Shown here: one piece after another, positions 1 through 7,299 of the stretch
Position numbering within the stretch: the stretch's first letter is position 1
How the letters are laid out: every line of letters begins with the position of its first letter
From: Bacillota bacterium
Lineage (GTDB): Bacteria; Bacillota_E; Sulfobacillia; Sulfobacillales; Sulfobacillaceae
Reading direction: 5' to 3'
Assembly (NCBI GenBank): GCA_021802375.1
Contig: JAKAAL010000039.1
Location: forward strand, 1 to 12,983
DNA: 12,983 bases
Program-made: the position numbers and the translations under genes
The notes under the pieces: model-generated
The model's input: only the letters and a program-made list of their open reading frames with translations
What the model was told of the DNA's origin: nothing
The model's database searches: none

Positions 1-2
1 TA

Positions 3-2927
3 ACCCCGCATCGCATTGCCGGGGTCACCGAAACCGTGTTTTCCGAGGCCGATCGGCTCTATTTCGAAACCTTAGCCGAGCAAGATGATTGGGCGCAAGC
101 ATCCGACGCCTTCGCGCAATCTCATCGACCCGTGATTCGCCAGCAACTGAATCCCTTGATTGTCCAGGCGCAATGGCTGAAACAGCATCCCGAGCTCGCC
201 GATGTAGAGGCCACGGGGAGTGTGCAGATGCCCCAAGAGTTGCCGGAACTATGGGTGGTCAAGGTCCCCCGGACCGACTACGCCTTTACCCCCACCGACC
301 TCGTGGCCGATCGCTTGTATCGCGACCAGCTTGGGCGACGCAGTCCCCGAGCTCCCGGTCAAGAACGCAAGGCCCCGCAGTATACCCAAGACACCTTGGA
401 GGATGCCATGAAGGCAGCCAAGGCACGCTGGAAACTGGAGACCTTTTCGTCCGCCGACGAAGCGGAACGATTTGCACAAGAGACCTGGCGCACGTATTGG
501 CAGGCACACGTCAAGGAGATGACCGAAGCGTCGCGCGAACACTTTCAAAAGAACGCGGTTATCAACGTGACGCGGGAGCGCTATTTCACGGTCGATCAAT
601 CGCGGCCCGCGCATCAACTGCAATACGACCTCTTCGTGCAAGAACATCCCATCGAACGGGGATTTCCCGACGACACGCTGGTCGACTTCAAAGACAGCAA
701 CCGACCCCGTCCGGTCTCGACCCGGAATGCGGCCCTCGCGAAAAATCAAGCACGGGCCGTGGAATACGAACAGATCGCTTTAGGCCGGCTCTCGCGCGAC
801 GAGGCGTTCGAATTTCACACCGATACCGACCGGCAAGACTGGCAAGTGGGAGACCACACCCGTTCGGCGACCGAAGACGCGGTGGACCCGTCCCAGATCT
901 GGCAGGTCCGGAAGATCGGCGACAAGGAATTCGTCTTGGCGCGCCAGACCCCCGATAACCAGTGGGAATTCTGGCGGAACGCGACCGGCCGGGCTGTTGC
1001 GTTTGAGGCAAAGTCCGCGCAAGCGGTGCTCAAAAGGCTTCCCAAACCGGTGGCCGCCACCACCCAAATCACCGAACAGGTCGATGCCGAGACGATGCGC
1101 GATCGCTGGATTACGGCGCGTAACCATGACTACACGGCTCCCGCCGACGTGGTGAACACCTGGGTGGAAGCGGAATCGGATGTGGGTCGGGCCCTGACCG
1201 ATGTGGCGCGGCAGTCGCCGTTAATGGCACGCCAAGTGTTGCCGTTACTCGGACGCGTCGACGCCATCGACCATCAGATCTTTCCCGACGATGGCCTGGT
1301 GCCGGCGCAGATCGATCAAACACTCGCGTCATTCGACTACCTGCACCAGGCGGCCCAGCGCGCGCTCCCACTCGCGGCACGGCCCGCTGTGCTCGGCGCC
1401 ATCGATCACTGGCGCACCGCGACCGGACCCTTGAATGCGGACAGTCTGGGACTCTTCCAATACGGCCGCATTCCCGATATCGGCTTTACCGATTCCCGGA
1501 TCGAATCGGTAGCCCATGTCGATGGGTTAGGCGATTGGGCCGCGCATCGGATGCCGTCCGGACACTTTGCTTTAGCGCGATTGAAAAACGATGGCACGGT
1601 CTCGCACGTCGAAATCCCGCTCTATCGAGACAAACAGGCGGTGCACAACCGGGTGGCCAACCAAGGGGGGTACCTCAGTTTCTCCCAAAACGAATGGCTG
1701 GCAAAGGAGTGGGTCCAACGGACCGAAAAGGCCTTTGGACCCAACGCGGATCGCATTATTAGTGCCGCCATGACACCCGACGCGGCCTGGCGCGATTATT
1801 TGGCACGGGAAAAGCACCACGAAGACCCCCGGCCGCTGCCGCCGGTTACGGAGGCTCCGAGCGTATGGAATCTCTCGGTGACCCCGATGGGGAACGGACG
1901 CGGTCTGGTCTGGCACACCGTGGAGAATCCCGAACGCAAGGAGCACGACGCGGAGATGGTGGGCTGGCGACGCGGGGTTTTGGTTCCGTTGAATAAACGC
2001 GCCCGGGGATGGCGCAAGCCACCGGCTGATGGGGTGACGCCCGACTGGAACGCGATTCCGGAATCCGAGCGGCCCTGGGTCGTTGAGTGCGGTCCCCAAG
2101 GGACGGTGCAAAATCTCGTCGAAGCGGTGCGGCAGAAAATGCCGACGGCGCACGTGACCGCAGAGCCCTTGACCCACGCGAATATCGTGGAGGCGCTGGC
2201 CCAACGGTGGGGATTTAAACCGGCACCCTTGAAGATGGCGGAAGCCATCTGGATGGTGCACCCCGTACCCGACAATCCGGATCGGCTGATGCTGAGCACC
2301 CGACAATGGGTCGTCGATCCCAAACCGGATCGCCCCGGGGAATTTACCGCCCATGCGGTCTTTACGCCGTATCGCGATTTTAAGGCTCCGCTGGGCCCCG
2401 ATGGCTATCCGCCGGTGGTGCAGTTTCGCACGACGCCGGCCACGTTAATCCAAACGCTGGAAAAAGCCGGGTGTGTCGGGCGCGTGTCGCAAAGTCTCCC
2501 CCCCGAAGCAGTCCAAGTCGTGACCGTGCGGGACTCGTGGGATACCCCGGCCATTGACTGGACGAATCGGGATCCGTTAGTCGTCGTGCATCGCGGGTCG
2601 CGCGAGTTGGCCGAGACGGTGCTCGAAGATCTCCAAGACGAATTGGAGGAGGCGGAGGTCCCCGCCCCGCGTCAACTGATGATGCGACAAGTCTATGTGG
2701 GATTGCGGGCACCGGTGCCTCTAGAGGCCGATGACTGGCAAAACATCTTGCCCGATGCCGCAAAAGACACCGGATTCACGTGGCACGAAGCCGAATCGTC
2801 CGTGCGACAATTTACCGCCACCTGGCTCGAAGAACATCCGAAGATCGCTAAACGCCTCTTGACCCAAGAGGTTCAAGCGCCCTCCGTGGTGCGGACTCCC
2901 GCGCCGGTCGCGGCGCTCTCGATGTAA
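3..2927 (+). CDS. Large protein of unknown function, 5' end outside window
   Basis: I do not recognise this protein. The frame is open from base 3 to a TAA at 2925-2927. A GTG at 36 is the first canonical start, but nothing resembling a well-placed ribosome binding site precedes it and the codons before it (TPHRIAGVTET) read as ordinary protein, so the gene most likely begins upstream of the window. At least 963 residues are visible, soluble in appearance, charged, rich in Trp, Pro and Arg, without membrane spans, signal peptide or any catalytic motif I can name. Counting from the GTG, two stretches of about 90-110 residues (from about 609 and about 738) share a loose pattern: a Trp-hydrophobic strand start, an N-x-x-R-x-[LM] turn, then a VV strand followed by a helix. 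They may be diverged repeats. A perfect terminator follows the stop codon. Position ahead of partition and transfer genes suggests an element-specific accessory protein; function is unknown. Confidence 0.8.
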   Translation, partial: TPHRIAGVTETVFSEADRLYFETLAEQDDWAQASDAFAQSHRPVIRQQLNPLIVQAQWLKQHPELADVEATGSVQMPQELPELWVVKVPRTDYAFTPTDLVADRLYRDQLGRRSPRAPGQERKAPQYTQDTLEDAMKAAKARWKLETFSSADEAERFAQETWRTYWQAHVKEMTEASREHFQKNAVINVTRERYFTVDQSRPAHQLQYDLFVQEHPIERGFPDDTLVDFKDSNRPRPVSTRNAALAKNQARAVEYEQIALGRLSRDEAFEFHTDTDRQDWQVGDHTRSATEDAVDPSQIWQVRKIGDKEFVLARQTPDNQWEFWRNATGRAVAFEAKSAQAVLKRLPKPVAATTQITEQVDAETMRDRWITARNHDYTAPADVVNTWVEAESDVGRALTDVARQSPLMARQVLPLLGRVDAIDHQIFPDDGLVPAQIDQTLASFDYLHQAAQRALPLAARPAVLGAIDHWRTATGPLNADSLGLFQYGRIPDIGFTDSRIESVAHVDGLGDWAAHRMPSGHFALARLKNDGTVSHVEIPLYRDKQAVHNRVANQGGYLSFSQNEWLAKEWVQRTEKAFGPNADRIISAAMTPDAAWRDYLAREKHHEDPRPLPPVTEAPSVWNLSVTPMGNGRGLVWHTVENPERKEHDAEMVGWRRGVLVPLNKRARGWRKPPADGVTPDWNAIPESERPWVVECGPQGTVQNLVEAVRQKMPTAHVTAEPLTHANIVEALAQRWGFKPAPLKMAEAIWMVHPVPDNPDRLMLSTRQWVVDPKPDRPGEFTAHAVFTPYRDFKAPLGPDGYPPVVQFRTTPATLIQTLEKAGCVGRVSQSLPPEAVQVVTVRDSWDTPAIDWTNRDPLVVVHRGSRELAETVLEDLQDELEEAEVPAPRQLMMRQVYVGLRAPVPLEADDWQNILPDAAKDTGFTWHEAESSVRQFTATWLEEHPKIAKRLLTQEVQAPSVVRTPAPVAALSM

Positions 2928-2944
2928 TCTCGTCACACGCACTG

Positions 2945-2981
2945 TCCCCGAGGGATGCCACTGGCCCTCGGGGATTTTTTT
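2945..2981 (+). terminator. Rho-independent terminator after the large unknown gene
   Basis: A perfect 10-bp stem (TCCCCGAGGG at 2945-2954 with CCCTCGGGGA at 2965-2974) encloses a 10-base loop and is followed directly by seven T residues (2975-2981). It lies 17 bases after the stop of the upstream gene. Only about 10 bases separate it from the ribosome binding site of the next gene, so the helicase gene must depend on read-through or on a promoter overlapping the terminator. Confidence 0.92.
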
Positions 2982-2991
2982 ATCAATTAGT

Positions 2992-3009
2992 GAGGAGTGA
3001 GCAACCATA
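2992..3009 (+). promoter_or_regulatory. Ribosome binding site placed for an ATA start codon
   Basis: GAGGAG at 2992-2997, in the context GAGGAGTGA, lies 9 bases before an ATA codon at 3007-3009 that is in frame with the helicase. The same GAGGAGTGA string precedes the parM-like start at 5975. No ATG, GTG or TTG occurs in frame between the upstream stop (TGA 2998-3000) and the ATG at 3049, which itself has no good ribosome binding site. The site therefore points to non-canonical initiation at ATA, or to a point mutation or sequence error of an original ATG. Confidence 0.6.
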
Positions 3010-3048
3010 ACAAGAATTACTAGCCCATTACGGGAAACCCCGCGTTGT

Positions 3049-5298
3049 ATGACTTGTAAGAAGCCTCTTAAGTTTATGGGCATTGCCACCACAGAACACA
3101 TGGGTTCTTTCGGTCGGTTGCGGTGTGAGTTGGGACACGAGCAATGGAAACAAAATCATGTGGATGTACGTGAATCGGGATGGCGACTCACTTTGCCATT
3201 TTCGCGATTAGACGAGAACAACCGAATTGACCGTTTTCTTCCGGCTGATCGTTCCTTGAATAAGATCTATGCCTTATTTGGAAATCTACCAGATCCTCAC
3301 AGCTATCGCCCGGGCCAACAAGGAATGGGATACAGTGTGGCGCTAGCTCTTCGGGATAACATGACATTATTAGCTAATGCTGGCGTGGGTATCGGTAAAA
3401 CTTTCGCCTATCTCTTGCCGTCTCTCTCATGGTTACACGTCCATTCATTTGATACCATCGTGATTGCCACTCGGACAATCCTTTTACAACATCAACTGAT
3501 GCATGACATCGAAACGGCCCAACAGATTCTGAATATTAAAGTACCGGTACTATTAGTCAAAGGGCAGCAGCAATATCTTTGTATGGAGCGCTTGCAAGAG
3601 GCCACCGAGTCCCTGACGCCTGAGTTAGAAGAATGGCGCAAGACGTGGTTGGGACAACATGAAGAAGCCATCCAGGCGCAGGAGGTGTATTTAAAAACTC
3701 TGACTCACACTCGATATCAGGGGCGGGTGGAGGCGTCTGGTGCATACCGAACGGTTCGCACCTATCGAGATACTGATATTCGTGTGTTGGCCGAACGTTC
3801 TCAAGACCTTCCGTCATTTACGGCGGACCAGATCGATCGGGCGAGATTCCCGCATGTGCCAGACGCACTGTGGTCCAAAATTCAAGTTACTCCAGAAAAG
3901 AATTGCAACGCGTGCGATATCCGCCATGCTTGTGGATGGTATCAACTGCGGCAAAAACGTACGCAGTTTCATGGCTTAATGGTCGTCAATCATGGTTTGT
4001 TAGCACGCGATGCTCATCATCGGTCCACGGATGTTCGAGATGGACTCTGGCCGTTACCTAAGGCGGTCATCGTCGATGAAGCGCACGCGCTGGAAGACGC
4101 CCTGCGTGAGTCCGGAGCGTTGCCTGTTAGACCTTCCGATATCCGCCGTATATTTGGTCGCGTGGTAAAAATCCTGTCAAAGTCGGCGTTAATAGACAGT
4201 CGGCGTACAGCCTATCAATTGGAATCCGTTATTCCGGTATTGGTCAAGGAAATTTCACGGAGTATCCAAAAATCCGACGATCGGGCCAGAACAACCCAGA
4301 GTACATTTGATGTGCGCGCCCAATCTCTGTGTCCCACGGATGGTCTCAAGAAAGCCTTATCGATTTGTGTATCTCTTCGCGATACCGTGGAAGAGTCCAT
4401 GGTTTTGTCTCATCGGCAACGGGAAGAGGTCGGGCTTCCTGTGTTATTGCAGTCGCTTGACCGACTATATCAATGGGTCGTGAATCGTGATCGGTCCCCG
4501 TACGTTGTCTGGATTGATGACAAACGTGTCATACAGGTGGGACCTCTCGATCTGAGTGTTCCCATGGCCGCGATTTCCCGACACGCAACTGTTTTAACAT
4601 CAGGAACACTAGGGCTCCAGGACAATTTTTCTCTCTTGGAAATGGGACTAGGTTTAGGGGCGCTAGCACGGGGCAAAGTCTTGCGATTATATACGCCTTC
4701 CCCTTTTGACTATCCCCATCAACTATCCTATCAATTGGTCACCAATTTGCCAGATCCCCGAGATGACCAGAGGTCATTGGTTCATCGCGCGAGGGAAACC
4801 GCGCGGAGCATATTAGCTCTTCACGCTACACACGCTCGTGTTCTCGTGTTGTTTACAAGCAAACGTTTTCTCCTGGCAGTGCATCAAAACCTACCTGACC
4901 AAGCTCCCGTGATCTACGATGGGCAAGGGTCGCCAGACGAACTAGCCCGAGAATTTAGGAAAGCCTCCCGGATAATTTATCTATCTACTGCCGCGTGGGA
5001 AGGTCTTGATGCTCCAGGCCCCAAAGCTGTGGTAATCGTTCAGCTACCCTATCCCGTACCGAGTGACCCTTGGCTTCAAGCGAAAACACGGAACGCGAAA
5101 GTACAGCACTGTGATGAGATGGCTCGCATCATTATTCCTGTGATGCAATTACGCATGATTCAAGGCACTGGGCGGGCCGTTCGCCGCCATGATGATTTGG
5201 GTACCGTAATCATTCTCGACCCACGTGCACCCGAGCGATTCCCGCAATATTTAGCACCGGTATTGCCGGACGCACTAACGCAACTCGTTACGTTATGA
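3049..5298 (+). CDS. dinG: DinG/XPD-family iron-sulphur DNA helicase with N-terminal zinc ribbon
   Basis: A superfamily 2, 5'-to-3' helicase of the DinG type. Counting from the ATG at 3049, the Walker A motif is AGVGIGKT (111-118), the DEAH box is 343-346, and motif VI is QGTGRAVRR (705-713). Four cysteines (C178, C286, C289, C295) match the expected 4Fe-4S ligands, although C178 lies further from the rest than in E. coli DinG. The motor is complete. The true N-terminus is probably upstream: the residue before this ATG is Cys, giving C-x2-C, which with C26-x2-G-H30 forms a zinc-ribbon-like signature. Starting at the ATA at 3007 would add 14 residues (763 total) and keep that Cys. The gene is visibly less GC-rich than the genes on either side, which suggests separate acquisition. 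Family members unwind forked DNA, R-loops and related structures; a plasmid-maintenance or replication role here is inference. No type IV CRISPR genes accompany it. Confidence 0.93.
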   Translation: MTCKKPLKFMGIATTEHMGSFGRLRCELGHEQWKQNHVDVRESGWRLTLPFSRLDENNRIDRFLPADRSLNKIYALFGNLPDPHSYRPGQQGMGYSVALALRDNMTLLANAGVGIGKTFAYLLPSLSWLHVHSFDTIVIATRTILLQHQLMHDIETAQQILNIKVPVLLVKGQQQYLCMERLQEATESLTPELEEWRKTWLGQHEEAIQAQEVYLKTLTHTRYQGRVEASGAYRTVRTYRDTDIRVLAERSQDLPSFTADQIDRARFPHVPDALWSKIQVTPEKNCNACDIRHACGWYQLRQKRTQFHGLMVVNHGLLARDAHHRSTDVRDGLWPLPKAVIVDEAHALEDALRESGALPVRPSDIRRIFGRVVKILSKSALIDSRRTAYQLESVIPVLVKEISRSIQKSDDRARTTQSTFDVRAQSLCPTDGLKKALSICVSLRDTVEESMVLSHRQREEVGLPVLLQSLDRLYQWVVNRDRSPYVVWIDDKRVIQVGPLDLSVPMAAISRHATVLTSGTLGLQDNFSLLEMGLGLGALARGKVLRLYTPSPFDYPHQLSYQLVTNLPDPRDDQRSLVHRARETARSILALHATHARVLVLFTSKRFLLAVHQNLPDQAPVIYDGQGSPDELAREFRKASRIIYLSTAAWEGLDAPGPKAVVIVQLPYPVPSDPWLQAKTRNAKVQHCDEMARIIIPVMQLRMIQGTGRAVRRHDDLGTVIILDPRAPERFPQYLAPVLPDALTQLVTL

Positions 5299-5370
5299 GA
5301 CGACAATCATCTAGGCCCATTTCTAGTTCTCGTTGTTTACAAATCAGTAAAAGACCCTTCGACGACGAAC

Positions 5371-5511
5371 ATGAAATCACGATGGAATCTCGTGGTTTCC
5401 GTGGATTTAGGTGGTTCTTCTGGTTGGCTCCATTTTTGGAGACAACACTTGAAACCGCAGGGTCTTCTTAACATGGTTGCTCTCAATGAACCATTAACTC
5501 GGCCGTATTGA
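5371..5511 (+). CDS. Doubtful 46-residue ORF between helicase and HTH gene
   Basis: An ATG at 5371 opens a 46-codon frame ending at TGA 5509-5511, just before the ribosome binding site of the next gene. It has no convincing ribosome binding site of its own. It lies in the same frame as the helicase, and the whole stretch from the helicase stop (5296-5298) to 5508 is open, which amounts to 70 codons downstream of that stop. The peptide is not recognisable. It may be chance. The rest of the 232-base gap (5299-5530) shows no terminator and no promoter I can defend. Confidence 0.2.
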   Translation: MKSRWNLVVSVDLGGSSGWLHFWRQHLKPQGLLNMVALNEPLTRPY

Positions 5512-5530
5512 TGAAAGGAGGGTAGTACCC

Positions 5531-5920
5531 GTGTCCAATCCATTTTTCGGGCTCTGGATTTCTGATGATGATCACGTTGACCCGTTTGAGATGATATCAA
5601 CTTCCGCGCCGGATCTTCCCCCGTTATCTCCGTGGGACACTTTCCACGCTTTGACGAACACCGGTCAAACTCAGTTGTTGTCGATGTTCAATGGTAACAT
5701 TGCCGATACGATAGTGATGCTTGCAAACGAACAAACCCCTCGGGATATTGCCCAGAAGCTTCGTCGAAATCTCAAGGAGGTGATATCTCTTTGCAATCTT
5801 GCCGAAGAACATTTAACTAAAGCGCTTAAGACGTTCGCGGCTCATCCCACGCTGTCGGAATCCGATGCACGCGTTACCGAGCAATGGCTTTGCTCAGATC
5901 GAGAGAGGGATTTTGACTAG
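5531..5920 (+). CDS. Small helix-turn-helix protein, possible par operon regulator
   Basis: A 129-residue protein starting at GTG 5531, chosen because AAAGGAGGG (5514-5522) lies 8 bases upstream. The N-terminal 35 residues are acidic and Pro-rich and look disordered. Residues 59-95 have the pattern of a LuxR/sigma region 4-type helix-turn-helix: a helix with TIVMLANEQ, then TPRDIAQKL, a short turn, and a recognition-like helix EVISLCNLAEEHL. I see no effector domain. The gene ends 54 bases before the parM-like gene on the same strand with no terminator between, so it could be transcribed with it and regulate it. That is inference from position. Its base composition resembles the helicase gene more than the GC-rich par genes. 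The internal string AAGGAGGTGA at 5774-5783 is a perfect Shine-Dalgarno sequence but leads only to a 9-codon frame. Confidence 0.75.
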   Translation: MSNPFFGLWISDDDHVDPFEMISTSAPDLPPLSPWDTFHALTNTGQTQLLSMFNGNIADTIVMLANEQTPRDIAQKLRRNLKEVISLCNLAEEHLTKALKTFAAHPTLSESDARVTEQWLCSDRERDFD

Positions 5921-5974
5921 TAACGGCGTAAAAGTTCAACCCACCCAACTCACCACAGAGGAGTGACCTAAACG

Positions 5975-7015
5975 ATGGAAGTCGCCATTGATGTTGGCTA
6001 TGGCTATGTCAAAGCAGTAAGTGCCACCGGGGCCCGTACGGTGTTTCCCGCGATTTATGCCCCAGATACGGATGATGCGGCCTGGAATGCCACCTTTGGC
6101 CAGGCTCAAACGGATCGGATCCGGTGGATCCCCGCCGGAGGGGACCCCGAAGATTATTGGGTCGGCGAAGCCGCCCGGCGTCGACCAGGCGCGCGACGAC
6201 CGTGGGCGGATCGGGCGGTGGATCGGGAAGGGTATGCGTTCTTAGTGGATGCGGCCCTGGCGCAGATCCTCCCCGCGTCCGAGCCGATTGCCCTCCTAGA
6301 TGTTGCCGTAGGCTTGCCGTTGGCGCTTTTTTCCCAACATAAGGCCGGGATGGAAGCCCTCTTGCGGGACCATCGGGCTACGGTGGAAACGAGTCCGGGT
6401 CAACGCCGCCAATGGACCTATCGGTCGGTGACGGTGATGCCCCAGGCCGCCGGGGCGTATTACGCGGCCACGGCCCGCCATCCCGACTGGGTCTCGCGCA
6501 CGGGACTGACGGTGGTGGTGGATGTGGGATATCGGACCACCGATTACTTCGTCATTGAACCACACGGACACGGCATTCGCCCGGTCCGATCCCTTTCCGG
6601 CAGTTTTGACTGGGGCTTGGTCGGGGTCACCGAAACGGTCCGGCGCGATCTCGAACGCTCCACCGGGCATCTCATGGATCCCTTGCGGGTGGAAGCAGGC
6701 TTGGCCCAGCGTCCGGCTGCAATTCGCTACCAGGGCACCCCCATCGATCTCGAACCCTTACGCCAGCGCGCCTTAGTCGATCTGGCCCACCAAGTCCTCG
6801 ATGGGTTGCGGGGGGTCTGGGGTCCTGCACTCTCTGATGTGGAGCACGTCATTGTGGCCGGCGGCGGGGCCGCTGGGATTGTCGAGACCGTGCAATCCGT
6901 GTGGCCGGATACCGTCCTCGCCGATGACCCCATGATGGCCAACGCCCTCGGATTTCTCAGCATGCTCCAGATGCAACGCCGGGCGGCCACCAGCACCACA
7001 GGAGCCGCCTTGTGA
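5975..7015 (+). CDS. ParM/StbA-like actin-fold partition ATPase
   Basis: A 346-residue protein of the actin-like plasmid segregation family (ParM, StbA, Alp). The ATG at 5975 follows GAGGAG (5958-5963) by 11 bases. The ATP-binding signatures are in order: phosphate-1 loop IDVGYGYVK at residues 5-13, phosphate-2 loop VVVDVGYRTTDYF around 180-192 with D183 and D190, and the adenosine loop VIVAGGGAAG at 292-301. The C-terminal P-M-M-A-N-A-x-G-F segment is typical of ParM relatives. Such proteins form dynamic filaments that push plasmid copies apart when capped by a ParR-centromere complex. The next gene overlaps it by four bases and looks like ParR, which supports the role. I found no clear direct-repeat parC centromere in the 54 bases upstream. 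The gene is markedly GC-rich compared with the two genes before it. Confidence 0.9.
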   Translation: MEVAIDVGYGYVKAVSATGARTVFPAIYAPDTDDAAWNATFGQAQTDRIRWIPAGGDPEDYWVGEAARRRPGARRPWADRAVDREGYAFLVDAALAQILPASEPIALLDVAVGLPLALFSQHKAGMEALLRDHRATVETSPGQRRQWTYRSVTVMPQAAGAYYAATARHPDWVSRTGLTVVVDVGYRTTDYFVIEPHGHGIRPVRSLSGSFDWGLVGVTETVRRDLERSTGHLMDPLRVEAGLAQRPAAIRYQGTPIDLEPLRQRALVDLAHQVLDGLRGVWGPALSDVEHVIVAGGGAAGIVETVQSVWPDTVLADDPMMANALGFLSMLQMQRRAATSTTGAAL

Positions 7016-7287
7016 TCCGGGTGACGCTCCGACTCGACGACCCCGATCTGGAAGCCGCTTGGGCAGCCATTCCGGTGGGACAACGGACGGAGACGGCACG
7101 ACGGGCCTTGGTGGCGTACTTGCGGCCCGAAGGCTGGGCGCGTGACGTGCTGGACCGGTTGCAAGAGATTGAGCGACTGGTCCGGACCGGAGGGGTGGGG
7201 GGAGTGCGTGGGATCGATTCGGTCCCGGAGGACTCCCCGGTCCCTGATGCGCTCGCCGGCAGTGTAGCCGAGTTACTAGAGTGGTAA
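7012..7287 (+). CDS. ParR-like ribbon-helix-helix DNA-binding protein
   Basis: A 91-residue protein starting at GTG 7012, inside the parM-like stop (GTGA overlap), so translation is probably coupled. The N-terminus has the ribbon-helix-helix pattern: a short beta strand IRVTLRL (2-8), helix LEAAWAAI, a turn with a small residue, then helix TETARRALVAYL. The rest is Gly- and Pro-containing and ends acidic. ParR proteins bind centromere repeats through such a fold and link the plasmid to the ParM filament through a flexible C-terminal tail. Size, fold, order and overlap all match this role, although ParR sequences diverge too much for direct recognition. It could alternatively be a CopG-like repressor of the same operon; ParR often does both. 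Confidence 0.75.
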   Translation: MIRVTLRLDDPDLEAAWAAIPVGQRTETARRALVAYLRPEGWARDVLDRLQEIERLVRTGGVGGVRGIDSVPEDSPVPDALAGSVAELLEW

Positions 7288-7299
7288 GGAGGACAGGAT

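Noticed and set aside
18..38. Short similarity of the window start to the parM-like gene near 6620 (shared peptide GVTETV)
   Set aside because: It covers only about 17 bases and six residues, with no similarity on either side; most likely chance.
1572..2354. 260-codon minus-strand frame inside the first gene
   Set aside because: It lies wholly antisense to a long, coherent GC-rich gene, has no recognisable domain, and long antisense frames are expected in such DNA.
3049..5298. Type IV CRISPR-associated DinG
   Set aside because: No csf genes, no Cas6-like gene and no repeat-spacer array are in the window; family resemblance alone does not support it.
5407..5433. VDLGGSSG in the 46-codon ORF, resembling a sugar-kinase phosphate-binding motif
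   Set aside because: The ORF is far too short for a kinase and nothing else of the fold is present.
5337..5600. 87-codon minus-strand frame spanning the helicase-HTH gap
   Set aside because: It begins inside the HTH gene, crosses that gene's strong ribosome binding site, and has no recognisable content.
5921..5974. Possible parC centromere repeats (CCCAAC/CACC-like strings) before the parM-like gene
   Set aside because: The strings are short and irregular, without the evenly spaced direct repeats expected of a centromere.
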